Positions 42,667 to 50,766 of a stretch of 64,000 nt of DNA are shown piece by piece. Within the stretch, counting starts at the first letter, position 1, and the number at the start of each line of letters is the position of its first letter. The position numbers and the translations under genes are program-made. The DNA is from Martelella radicis. Lineage in GTDB: Bacteria > Pseudomonadota > Alphaproteobacteria > Rhizobiales > Rhizobiaceae. Under the pieces are notes generated by a model, which saw only the letters and a program-made list of their open reading frames with translations, did not search any database and was not told the origin of the DNA. Location of the stretch: contig NZ_JACIDZ010000002.1 of NCBI RefSeq assembly GCF_014196625.1, forward strand, positions 124,001 through 188,000. The letters are read 5' to 3'.

Positions 42667-44184
42667 ATGCTTCTGACAATCAAAAACCTGACCAAGACCT
42701 TTGTCGGCATGAAGGCGCTCGATGACGTTTCGTTCGAGCTTGAAGCCGGCGAGATTCACGCCCTTCTCGGCGAAAATGGCGCCGGCAAATCGACCCTCAT
42801 CAAATGCCTGACCGGGGCCTATAGCCGCGATTCGGGCGTCATCACGCTGAATGGCGAGACCATCTCGCCGCGCTCCACGCTGGAAGCGCAGGATCTCGGC
42901 ATCGGCACGGTCTACCAGGAAGTGAACCTCCTGCCGAACCTCACCGTTGCCCAGAACCTTGTCTTCGGGCGCGAAAAACGCCGCTTCGGCATTATCGACG
43001 GGCGCGCCATGCTCCGCGATGCCGAGGCGATGCTGGAAGGCTACGGCCTCGATATCGACGTCAACCGCGACCTTGGCAGCTATTCCGTCGCCGTCCAGCA
43101 GATTGTCGCCATTGCCCGCGCGGTGGCGCTGTCCGGCAAGGTGCTGATCCTCGACGAGCCGACGGCAAGCCTTGATACGCGCGAGGTCGAGATGCTGTTC
43201 GATGTCGTCCGGCAATTGCGCGACAAGGGTCTCGGCATCATTTTCGTTTCGCACTTCCTCGACCAGGTGTTCGAACTGACGGACAGGCTGACGGTGCTTC
43301 GAAACGGCTGCAAGATCACCACGGAAAAGACCGCCGAACTCGACCGGATGCGGCTGATTTCCCACATGCTCGGCCGCGAACTGGACGAGGCCGAGGAGAT
43401 CGGCGGCCAGCGCGATACGGCGGGACGCGTCGGCGAAAAGCCGCTCCTCAGCTTCAAGGGCGTCGGACGGAAGAACTATGTCGAGCCCTTCGATCTCGAT
43501 GTGCACAAGGGTGAGGTCATCGGCCTTGCCGGGCTGCTCGGCTCTGGCCGCACGGAGACGGCGGAACTTGTCTTCGGCGTGCGCACAGCCCAATCGGGGA
43601 CGGTCTCGGATGAGAACGGCAAAATCTCGATCGGCAGTCCGCGCGACGCGATCGCCGCGGGCTTCGGCTTTGCCCCGGAAGACCGCAAGACCGACGGCAT
43701 CATCGCCGATCTCTCGGTGCGCGAAAACATCGCGCTGGCGCTGCAGGCGCGGCGCGGCTGGGCGCGGCCGATCAGCCGGGGCGAACAGGCGCGGCTTGCC
43801 GCCGATTACATCGAAAAGCTCGACATCCGCACCTCGAGCGCTGAAAAACCGGTCGGCGAACTGTCGGGCGGCAACCAGCAAAAGGTGGTGCTTGCCCGCT
43901 GGCTGGCGATGAACCCGCGCTTCCTCATCCTTGATGAGCCGACGCGCGGCATCGATGTCGGGGCGCATGCCGAAATCCTGCATCTCATTCACCAGATCAC
44001 GGCCGAGGGCATGTCGATCCTGATCATCTCCTCCGAACTCGACGAACTGATCGCGGTCTCCGACCGGGTCATCGTCGTGCGCGACCGCCGCCATGTCGCC
44101 GAACTGACGGGGGCTGAAATCGCCACGGAAAACATCGTCAAGGCGATCGCCACATCGGCCGCCGAGAAAAGGGAGGCGGTCTGA
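42667..44184 (+). CDS. ytfR: Furanose ABC transporter ATPase with two nucleotide-binding domains (YtfR-like)
   Basis: A 505-residue sugar-type ABC ATPase. The first domain has Walker A LLGENGAGKSTL, the sugar-family degenerate signature region SYSVAVQQIVAIARA and Walker B VLILDEPTAS. The second has a degenerate Walker A (GLLGSGRTE), a full LSGGNQQKVVLARW signature and LILDEPTRGIDVG. A canonical first site with a degenerate second P-loop is normal for RbsA/YtfR proteins. It overlaps the following permease gene by one base (TGATG). It powers uptake through YtfT and YjfF. Confidence 0.95.
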   Translation: MLLTIKNLTKTFVGMKALDDVSFELEAGEIHALLGENGAGKSTLIKCLTGAYSRDSGVITLNGETISPRSTLEAQDLGIGTVYQEVNLLPNLTVAQNLVFGREKRRFGIIDGRAMLRDAEAMLEGYGLDIDVNRDLGSYSVAVQQIVAIARAVALSGKVLILDEPTASLDTREVEMLFDVVRQLRDKGLGIIFVSHFLDQVFELTDRLTVLRNGCKITTEKTAELDRMRLISHMLGRELDEAEEIGGQRDTAGRVGEKPLLSFKGVGRKNYVEPFDLDVHKGEVIGLAGLLGSGRTETAELVFGVRTAQSGTVSDENGKISIGSPRDAIAAGFGFAPEDRKTDGIIADLSVRENIALALQARRGWARPISRGEQARLAADYIEKLDIRTSSAEKPVGELSGGNQQKVVLARWLAMNPRFLILDEPTRGIDVGAHAEILHLIHQITAEGMSILIISSELDELIAVSDRVIVVRDRRHVAELTGAEIATENIVKAIATSAAEKREAV

Positions 44185-45209
44185 TGCCCGGCGGTCTGAA
44201 GCGGGTCATCCCGCAGCTTGTCACGCTCGTCTTCCTGGTGGGGCTGGTGAGCCTATTCTTCCCGACCTTCCTGCAGGTCGAATATTCCGGCGGACGCTTT
44301 GTCGGGCCGGTGATCGATGTTCTGAAACGGGGTGCGCCCGTAGCCCTGCTGGCGATCGGCATGACGCTCGTGGTCGCGACGCGCGGGATCGACCTTTCGG
44401 TCGGCACCGTGATCGCGATCTCCGGCGCGGTCGGCGCGGCGACGATCGCAAGCGGTTACGGCCTTGTGCCGGCGCTTGTCACGGCGATCGCCGCAGGGCT
44501 TGCTGCTGGCCTTTTCAACGGCATTCTGGTCGCCTTCATCGGCATCCAGCCGATTGTCGCGACGCTGATCCTGATGATCTCCGGGCGGGGCATCGCGCAG
44601 TTGATCACCGAGGGGCGGATCCTGACCTTCAATCTGCCGAGTTTCGCCTTTCTCGGCTCCGGCGATGTTCTCGGCATTCCGGTGCCGGTCTGGATCTGGG
44701 TGCTGACGGCGGCGCTGGTCATCTTCCTCGTCCGTCGCACCGCGCTTGGCCTTCTGATCGAATCGATCGGCGTCAACCGGCGGGCAAGCGCCCTTGCCGG
44801 CGTCAATGCGCGGGTTCTGCTGATCGCCGTCTACATGGCGTCGGGCTTCTGCGCGGCCCTTGCCGGCATCATCATCACGGCGGATATCCGCGGCGCGGAC
44901 GCCAACAATGCCGGGCTCTGGCTCGAGCTTGATGCCGTGCTTGCCACCGTCATCGGCGGCAATTCCCTGATGGGCGGCCGCTTCTCGATCTCGGCCGCCG
45001 TCATCGGCGCGATGATCATCCAGACCATCGACACCGGCATCCTTCTGGCGGGCTTCCCGTCGGAATACAATCTGGTGATCAAGGCGGTGCTGGTCGTCAT
45101 CATCCTGGTGCTGCAGTCGCCCAACATCACCGGCGACCTGAAATTCCTGAAGCAGAACCTGTTTGCGGGGCGGGCCAAACCCGAAGCCCGGCAGGAGGCA
45201 GGCAAATGA
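44184..45209 (+). CDS. ytfT: Furanose ABC transporter permease (YtfT-like)
   Basis: A 341-residue inner-membrane permease of the RbsC family with about nine hydrophobic helices. The family pattern GMTLVVATRGIDLSVGTVIAISG lies near residue 55, and AVLATVIGGNSLMGGRF in the second half. It starts on the last base of the ATPase stop codon and overlaps the second permease gene by 4 bases. It makes a heterodimeric channel with YjfF. Confidence 0.94.
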   Translation: MPGGLKRVIPQLVTLVFLVGLVSLFFPTFLQVEYSGGRFVGPVIDVLKRGAPVALLAIGMTLVVATRGIDLSVGTVIAISGAVGAATIASGYGLVPALVTAIAAGLAAGLFNGILVAFIGIQPIVATLILMISGRGIAQLITEGRILTFNLPSFAFLGSGDVLGIPVPVWIWVLTAALVIFLVRRTALGLLIESIGVNRRASALAGVNARVLLIAVYMASGFCAALAGIIITADIRGADANNAGLWLELDAVLATVIGGNSLMGGRFSISAAVIGAMIIQTIDTGILLAGFPSEYNLVIKAVLVVIILVLQSPNITGDLKFLKQNLFAGRAKPEARQEAGK

Positions 45210-46177
45210 AAAATCCGCGTCTCTATCCCCTGTTTGCCACCATCGCCATCTTCATCGTGGCCTATGCGATCTGCTACATCCAGTTTCCGTTCATGCTGTC
45301 GACCCGGGTGGCGGGCAATCTTCTGACCGACAACGCCTATCTCGGCATCGTCGCCGTCGGCATGACGGTGGTGATCCTGTCGGGCGGGATCGATCTTTCC
45401 GTCGGCTCGGTGATCGCCTTTTCCGGCGTGTTCATCGCCGTGCTTCTGCGGGATACGGGCCTTCATCCGCTTGTCGTCTTCGCCCTGCTCCTGGCGGTCA
45501 CGACCGCCTTCGGCGCGGCCATGGGCTGGTTGATCTACACGCTCGGCATGCCGGCCTTCATTGTCACGCTGGCCGGCATGTTCCTGGCGCGCGGCGTCGC
45601 CTACATGCTGACAATCGATTCCGTGCCGATCGACAATCCCTTCTTCGACATGCTGCAGGGCGCTTACTGGCTGATGCCCGGCAAGGGGCGGCTGACGCTG
45701 ATCGGCGTGATCATGCTGCTCGCTTTCGTCATCGGTCACTTCGTTGCCCACAAGACCCGTTTCGGCGCCAATGTGTTCGCGATTGGCGGCGGTCAGCAGA
45801 CGGCGACGCTGATGGGCTCGAAGATAGGCCAGACCACGGTGATGATCTATGCCTTCTCCGGCTTCATGGCGGGTCTGTCCGGCATCGTCTTCGCCATCTA
45901 CACCGGTTCGGGCTATCCGCTGGCAACTGTCGGGACCGAACTGACGGCGATTGCGACCGTCGTCATCGGCGGCACGCTTCTGACGGGTGGCGCCGGTTAC
46001 GTCTTCGGCACGCTTTTCGGCGTGTTGACCATGGGCCTGATCCAGACCTACATCGTCTTCGACGGGACGCTCTCCAGCTGGTGGACCAAGATCGCGATCG
46101 GCATTCTGCTTCTGCTCTTCATCGTGCTGCAGAAGGGCCTGCTGAAACTGACGGTCGAACGCACAGCGGCTCCCTGA
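45206..46177 (+). CDS. yjfF: Furanose ABC transporter permease (YjfF-like)
   Basis: A 323-residue inner-membrane permease related to YtfT. It has GMTVVILSGGIDLSVGSVIAFSG, a central FVAHKTRFGANVFAIGGG stretch and VIGGTLLTGGAGY. Two different permeases plus a two-domain ATPase is the defining make-up of the YtfQRT-YjfF system, in contrast to the homodimeric RbsC of ribose transporters. A hairpin in the 76-base gap separates it from araB. Confidence 0.94.
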   Translation: MKNPRLYPLFATIAIFIVAYAICYIQFPFMLSTRVAGNLLTDNAYLGIVAVGMTVVILSGGIDLSVGSVIAFSGVFIAVLLRDTGLHPLVVFALLLAVTTAFGAAMGWLIYTLGMPAFIVTLAGMFLARGVAYMLTIDSVPIDNPFFDMLQGAYWLMPGKGRLTLIGVIMLLAFVIGHFVAHKTRFGANVFAIGGGQQTATLMGSKIGQTTVMIYAFSGFMAGLSGIVFAIYTGSGYPLATVGTELTAIATVVIGGTLLTGGAGYVFGTLFGVLTMGLIQTYIVFDGTLSSWWTKIAIGILLLLFIVLQKGLLKLTVERTAAP

Positions 46178-46192
46178 TCAACAAAAAAACAC

Positions 46193-46224
46193 GTTACCGG
46201 CACAGGCAAGGCGGCGCCGGTAAC
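46193..46224 (+). terminator. Stem-loop between yjfF and araB
   Basis: GTTACCGGC and GCCGGTAAC form a perfect 9-base-pair stem with a 14-base loop, 16 bases past the stop codon. The loop is rich in AGGC. No T-run follows, so read-through into araBAD is expected; it may tune the enzyme-to-transporter ratio. Confidence 0.55.
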
Positions 46225-46253
46225 ACAACGAGACAATAAGAACGAGGCACACC

Positions 46254-47912
46254 ATGTTCTCCATCGGAATCGATTACGGAACCAATTCGGTCCGCGCGCT
46301 CGTTGTGGGCTGCGACGATGGTTTTGAGTACGGAACCCATGTCTACAACTACCCAAGCGGCGACCAGGGCGTGCTGCTTGACCCCTCCGACCCGCTGCTT
46401 GCCCGCCAGAGCCCGGCGGATTATCTGAAGGGTCTTGAGGAGAGCGTGCGCGGCGCGCTCGCCGAGGCGGCAAAGCATGAGGCCTTCGACGCGGCGAAGG
46501 TGATCGGGATCGGCGTGGATTCGACCGGCTCCAGTCCGCTTCCGGTCGATGAGAACAACGGCGCGCTGTCGATGGACCCACGCTTCACCGACAATCTCAA
46601 CGCCTATTGCTGGCTGTGGAAGGACCACACGAGCTGGCGCGAGGCGGAGAAGATCACCGCCCTCGGCAAGGACGAGCGGCCGGAATACCTCGCCATGGTC
46701 GGCGATACCTATTCGTCGGAGTGGTGGTGGTCGAAGATCTGGCATTGCCTCAATGTCGATCGTTCCGTTTTCGATGCGGCGGCATCCTGGGTGGAGCTTG
46801 CCGACTGGATTCCCTCCGTGCTTGCCGGCGTCAAGGCGCCGGCCGACGTCAAGCGCGGCGTCTGCGCTGCCGGCCACAAGGGGCTTTATAACCCCAAATG
46901 GGGCGGCCTGCCGGACAAGGAGTTCCTCGGCAAGCTCGATCCCGCCATCGCCGACCTGCGCGACCGTCTCTATGACACGGCGCAGGACATCTCCGTGCCC
47001 GCCGGCGCGCTCTGCGCCGAATGGGCGGAGAAGCTTGGCCTGCCGGAAGGCATCGCCATTGCCACCGGCGCATTCGACAACCATCTGGGCTCGATCGGCT
47101 GCGGCATCGAGGAAGGCATGCTGGTCAAGGTCATCGGCACGTCGACCTGCGACTGCGCCATTGTCGACCTGTCGAAGTCCGACACCATTCCCGGCGTCTG
47201 CGGCATTGTAGAAGGCTCGATCCTGCCGGGTTTCTTCGGCATCGAGGCAGGCCAGTCGGCCGTTGGCGACATCTTCAAATGGTGGGTGGAACGCGTGTGC
47301 CAGGGCGGGCCGGACCTGCACCGCGAACTGACGGAGGAAGCAACGGCGATGAAGCCCGGCCAGAGCGGCCTTCTGGCGCTCGACTGGAACAATGGCAACC
47401 GCACCATCCTCGTCGACCAGCGGCTGACGGGGCTGATGATCGGCCAGACGCTCTATTCGACCCGTGCGGAAATCTACCGCGCCCTCGTTGAGGCGACAGC
47501 CTTCGGCGCGCGCGCCATCGTCGAGCGCATGACGGATTTCGGCGTGCCGATCGACAAGGTGGTCTGCGCCGGCGGCATTGCCGAAAAGAACCCGATGCTG
47601 ATGCAGATCTATGCCGATGTGATGAACCGCACCATGCTGGTCACCCGTTCGGCCCAGACCTGCGCGCTGGGGGCTGCCGTGGCGGCCGCCGCCGTTGGCG
47701 GATCGCACGAGAATATAGGCGAAACGACGCGCGCGATGACCGGTCTGAAGGACATCCGCTATGACCCCATTCCCGAAAACGTCGCGATCTACGAGGAGCT
47801 CTACGGGCTCTACCTGACGCTCCACGACGGGTTCGGCGGCATCACCCGCGACAGCGACATGTCCCAGGTGATGAAGGATTTGATCGAAATTCGGGACAAG
47901 GTGCGCGGCTGA
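46254..47912 (+). CDS. araB: Ribulokinase
   Basis: FGGY-family kinase of 552 residues that phosphorylates L-ribulose to L-ribulose 5-phosphate with ATP. Seen features are the N-terminal ATPase loop SIGIDYGTNSVRALVV, DSTGSSPLPVDE, the large substrate segment YCWLWKDHTSW...YSSEWWWSKIWH typical of ribulokinases, the catalytic-aspartate region ATGAFDNHLGSIG, and the C-terminal GGIAEKNPMLMQIYADV. The length is usual for AraB and longer than generic FGGY kinases. It is followed at 44 bases by araA, the enzyme that makes its substrate. Confidence 0.97.
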   Translation: MFSIGIDYGTNSVRALVVGCDDGFEYGTHVYNYPSGDQGVLLDPSDPLLARQSPADYLKGLEESVRGALAEAAKHEAFDAAKVIGIGVDSTGSSPLPVDENNGALSMDPRFTDNLNAYCWLWKDHTSWREAEKITALGKDERPEYLAMVGDTYSSEWWWSKIWHCLNVDRSVFDAAASWVELADWIPSVLAGVKAPADVKRGVCAAGHKGLYNPKWGGLPDKEFLGKLDPAIADLRDRLYDTAQDISVPAGALCAEWAEKLGLPEGIAIATGAFDNHLGSIGCGIEEGMLVKVIGTSTCDCAIVDLSKSDTIPGVCGIVEGSILPGFFGIEAGQSAVGDIFKWWVERVCQGGPDLHRELTEEATAMKPGQSGLLALDWNNGNRTILVDQRLTGLMIGQTLYSTRAEIYRALVEATAFGARAIVERMTDFGVPIDKVVCAGGIAEKNPMLMQIYADVMNRTMLVTRSAQTCALGAAVAAAAVGGSHENIGETTRAMTGLKDIRYDPIPENVAIYEELYGLYLTLHDGFGGITRDSDMSQVMKDLIEIRDKVRG

Positions 47913-47956
47913 GGCTGGCGCTTTCAACCCGGTTTATTTGAGAAGGATTAAGTAAC

Positions 47957-49465
47957 ATGATCGGCCTGAAGCCCCTCAAGATCTGGTTCGTGTGCGGCTC
48001 GCAGCACCTTTACGGGCCTGAAGCGCTGGCGGAAGTCGACGCGCAGTTCAACGCCATTGCCGCCGCCCTTTCCAAGGACGGCAATCTGCCGCTCGAAATC
48101 GTGCCGCAGCCCGTCGTCAAAAGCCCGGCGGAAGCCGCTGAGCTTGCCGTGCGCGCCAATTCCGATCCCGAATGCGGCGGGCTTATTCTCTGGATGCACA
48201 CATTCTCGCCGTCGAAAATGTGGATCCGCGGGCTTTCCATGCTCAACAAGCCCTTCCTGCATTTCCATACGCAATATGCCCGCGAACTGCCGTGGGACAC
48301 GATCGACATGGACTACATGAACCTCAACCAGTCGGCCCATGGCGACCGCGAGGCGGGCTTCATCCACACCCGCATGCGGCTTGGCCGCAAGGTGGTTTCC
48401 GGCCACTGGTCGGATCCGGAAGTCCATGCGAGGATCGATGCCTGGATGCGCGCCGCGCGCGCCTGGGACGACTGGCAGGGCGGCCGCTTCTGCCGCTTCG
48501 GCGACAATATGCGCGAGGTCGCGGTCACCGAGGGCGACAAGGTGGCAGCCGAAATGAAGCTCGGCTTTTCCGTCAACGGCTACGGCATCATGGACCTCGT
48601 GGACGTGATGAACACGCTTTCCGACGACGATGTCGCAGCGCTCGCCGCCGAATACGAGAACCAGTATGACGTTGTCGATGTGCTGAAGAAGGGCGGCGAA
48701 CGCCATGATGCGCTGCTCAACACCGCGCGCCAGGAGCTTGGCCTCAAGGCCTTCATGGAAGCCGGCGGCTTCAAGGGCTTCACCGATACGTTCGAGGACC
48801 TGCACGGCATGGAGACCCTGCCGGGCATGGCCGCACAGCGGATGATGGCGGCAGGCTACGGTTTTGCCGGCGAGGGCGACTGGAAGACGGTGGCGCTGGT
48901 GCGCGCGCTGAAGGTGATGGGCCACGGCATGAGCGGGGCAACCTCGTTCATGGAGGACTATACCTACCACATGGCACCGGGTCACGAGCAGGTGCTCGGC
49001 TCGCACATGCTGGAAGTCTGCCCGTCTATTGCCGACGGCACGCCGAAGGTGGAGATCCATCCGCTCGGCATCGGCGGCAAGGCGGATCCGGTCCGCATGG
49101 TCTTCAACGCGAAGCTCGGCCCGGCGCTGAATGCCTCGCTGATGGACATGGGCAACCGCTTCCGTCTGCTGGTCAACGAGGTGACGTCGGTGCCGCATCC
49201 CGATCTGCCGAACTTGCCGGTTGCGCGCGCGGTCTGGGAATGCAAGCCTGACTTCAAGACCGCGCTCTCGGCGTGGATCCTTGCCGGCGGCGCACACCAC
49301 ACTGCCTACAGCAATGACGTGACGACGGAGATGCTGGACGATTTCGCCACCATGGCGGGGATCGAACTTGCGGTCATCGACGGCGAAACCAAGCTCGATC
49401 GCTTCAAGCAGGATCTCCGCAACAACGAGATCTACTGGCATCTCGGCCTTGGCATCAAGGCCTGA
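47957..49465 (+). CDS. araA: L-arabinose isomerase
   Basis: A 502-residue Mn-dependent isomerase converting L-arabinose to L-ribulose. It matches the AraA family from the first residues ([21 protein letters not shown]) through [32 protein letters not shown], the metal-site regions FTDTFEDL and SFMEDYTYH (Glu ligands), and HMLEVCPSI and GGAHHTAYS (His ligands). Length is as expected. It is preceded by AGAAGGATTAAG and lies 14 bases before araD, so the three enzymes form one unit. Confidence 0.97.
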   Translation: MIGLKPLKIWFVCGSQHLYGPEALAEVDAQFNAIAAALSKDGNLPLEIVPQPVVKSPAEAAELAVRANSDPECGGLILWMHTFSPSKMWIRGLSMLNKPFLHFHTQYARELPWDTIDMDYMNLNQSAHGDREAGFIHTRMRLGRKVVSGHWSDPEVHARIDAWMRAARAWDDWQGGRFCRFGDNMREVAVTEGDKVAAEMKLGFSVNGYGIMDLVDVMNTLSDDDVAALAAEYENQYDVVDVLKKGGERHDALLNTARQELGLKAFMEAGGFKGFTDTFEDLHGMETLPGMAAQRMMAAGYGFAGEGDWKTVALVRALKVMGHGMSGATSFMEDYTYHMAPGHEQVLGSHMLEVCPSIADGTPKVEIHPLGIGGKADPVRMVFNAKLGPALNASLMDMGNRFRLLVNEVTSVPHPDLPNLPVARAVWECKPDFKTALSAWILAGGAHHTAYSNDVTTEMLDDFATMAGIELAVIDGETKLDRFKQDLRNNEIYWHLGLGIKA

Positions 49466-49479
49466 GAAGGGGGTACGCA

Positions 49480-50172
49480 ATGTATACGGAAATCCGGCGC
49501 GAGGCTTACGAGGCCAACCTCGCGCTTCCACGCCACGGGCTGATCAACCTGACCTTCGGCAATGCAAGTGCGGCCGATCGCGACAAGGGCGTCTTCGCCA
49601 TCAAGCCCTCCGGCGTCGATTATGACGATCTGTCGCCGGAGAACATGGTGATCGTCGATTTCGACGGAAAGATCGTGGAGGGCAATATGCGGCCCTCCTC
49701 TGATACGCCGACGCATCGCTGCCTGCTGCTCGCCTTCGAGGGCATCGGCGGCGTCGTCCACACCCATTCGACCAAGGCAACCGCCTTCGCCCAGGCCGGC
49801 AAGCCAATCCCGAATTTCGGCACCACCCATGCCGACTATTTCTACGGCGAAATCCCGGTGACGCGGAAGATGACGCCGGAGGAAATCGCGTCCGCTTACG
49901 AATGGGAGACCGGCAATGTCATCCTTGAACGGTTCAAGGGGCTGAACCCGCTCGATTTTCCGGGCGTTCTCGTCAACCGCCATGCGCCGTTCACCTGGGG
50001 CAAGTCGGTGGCGAAGGCCGTCGAGGTCGCCGTTGCGGTGGAATGCATCGCAGAGATGGCGCTGATGTCGATGCAACTCAATCCGGGCCTGCAGGCGATC
50101 GAACAGGAGCTGCTCGACAAGCATTTCCTGCGCAAGCACGGCGCTACGGCCTATTACGGGCAACCGGAATAG
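49480..50172 (+). CDS. araD: L-ribulose-5-phosphate 4-epimerase
   Basis: A 230-residue zinc enzyme of the class II aldolase family that converts L-ribulose 5-phosphate into D-xylulose 5-phosphate, an entry to the pentose phosphate pathway. Features are NLTFGNAS, the phosphate/substrate loop KPSGVDYDDL, RPSSDTPTH, zinc ligands H94 and H96 in VVHTHSTKA and a third in FGTTHADYF. The C-terminal Tyr near the end (HGATAYYGQ) matches the catalytic tyrosine region. It is the last gene of the arabinose operon; no clear terminator is seen in the 141-base gap before tsaE (convergent). Confidence 0.96.
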   Translation: MYTEIRREAYEANLALPRHGLINLTFGNASAADRDKGVFAIKPSGVDYDDLSPENMVIVDFDGKIVEGNMRPSSDTPTHRCLLLAFEGIGGVVHTHSTKATAFAQAGKPIPNFGTTHADYFYGEIPVTRKMTPEEIASAYEWETGNVILERFKGLNPLDFPGVLVNRHAPFTWGKSVAKAVEVAVAVECIAEMALMSMQLNPGLQAIEQELLDKHFLRKHGATAYYGQPE

Positions 50173-50313
50173 GGACGTCTGGCCCTGAACCGGGACGCGC
50201 CCTTGCGGGCCGTTCCGCGCTGAAGAGAGTGCGGGGATGGTGTTGCACGCACGTTTCCGTTCTTCTCGCCCTGCCGTCTACAGGCCGGCAAAATGAATCT
50301 TGCGGCAAAGCCA

Positions 50314-50766
50314 TCAGCCGAACGCGCCAGCCAACTCCGCACACCGCGCATCCGGCCCGGAAAGCCGAACCCGGCGGCCATTGCCTTCCTCGTCAAACGA
50401 AAGCGTCAGCGTTTCTTCAGGCAGCATACCCTCCCCGCGCTCCGGCCATTCGATCAGGCTAATGCCTTCTTCAAGCGCTTCGTCGAAACCGAGCTCGATC
50501 AGCTCGTCGGGATCGGAAAGGCGATAAAGATCGAAGTGGTAGAGCGCCGGCGTACCGTCATAGAGCTGGAGGAGCGTGAATGTGGGGCTCGGCACGTCGA
50601 GCGCTGGTTCCCCGAGGCGAGCGCGGATCAGCGCGCGGGCGAAGGTGGACTTTCCCATGCCGAGATCGCCGGAGAGCGCCAGACAGTCGCCTGTCTTCAG
50701 AAGCGGCGCCAGTTCTTCCGCAAGCGCGATCGTCGCCGCCTCATCAGGGAGGAAGCGCTCCATCAT
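50314..50766 (-). CDS. tsaE: tRNA threonylcarbamoyladenosine biosynthesis ATPase TsaE
   Basis: A 150-residue P-loop protein needed with TsaB and TsaD for the t6A37 modification of ANN-decoding tRNAs. Motifs seen are Walker A SGDLGMGKSTFARALI, VPSPTFTLLQLYDG, the HFDLYRL motif and IEWPERGEGMLPE. The start ATG overlaps the stop of the histidine kinase gene by 4 bases (ATGA), so the two are co-translated, as in other rhizobia. What is unusual is the end: the phosphotransferase and nucleotidyltransferase genes that normally follow it, leading to addB, are absent here. Confidence 0.95.
   Translation of the reverse strand: MMERFLPDEAATIALAEELAPLLKTGDCLALSGDLGMGKSTFARALIRARLGEPALDVPSPTFTLLQLYDGTPALYHFDLYRLSDPDELIELGFDEALEEGISLIEWPERGEGMLPEETLTLSFDEEGNGRRVRLSGPDARCAELAGAFG

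Noticed and set aside
42631-44094. A 487-codon antisense open frame over the ytfR-like gene
   Set aside because: It mirrors the codon structure of the ABC ATPase on plus and shows no domain of its own; similar shadows lie over araB (46194-47927) and araA (47948-49531).
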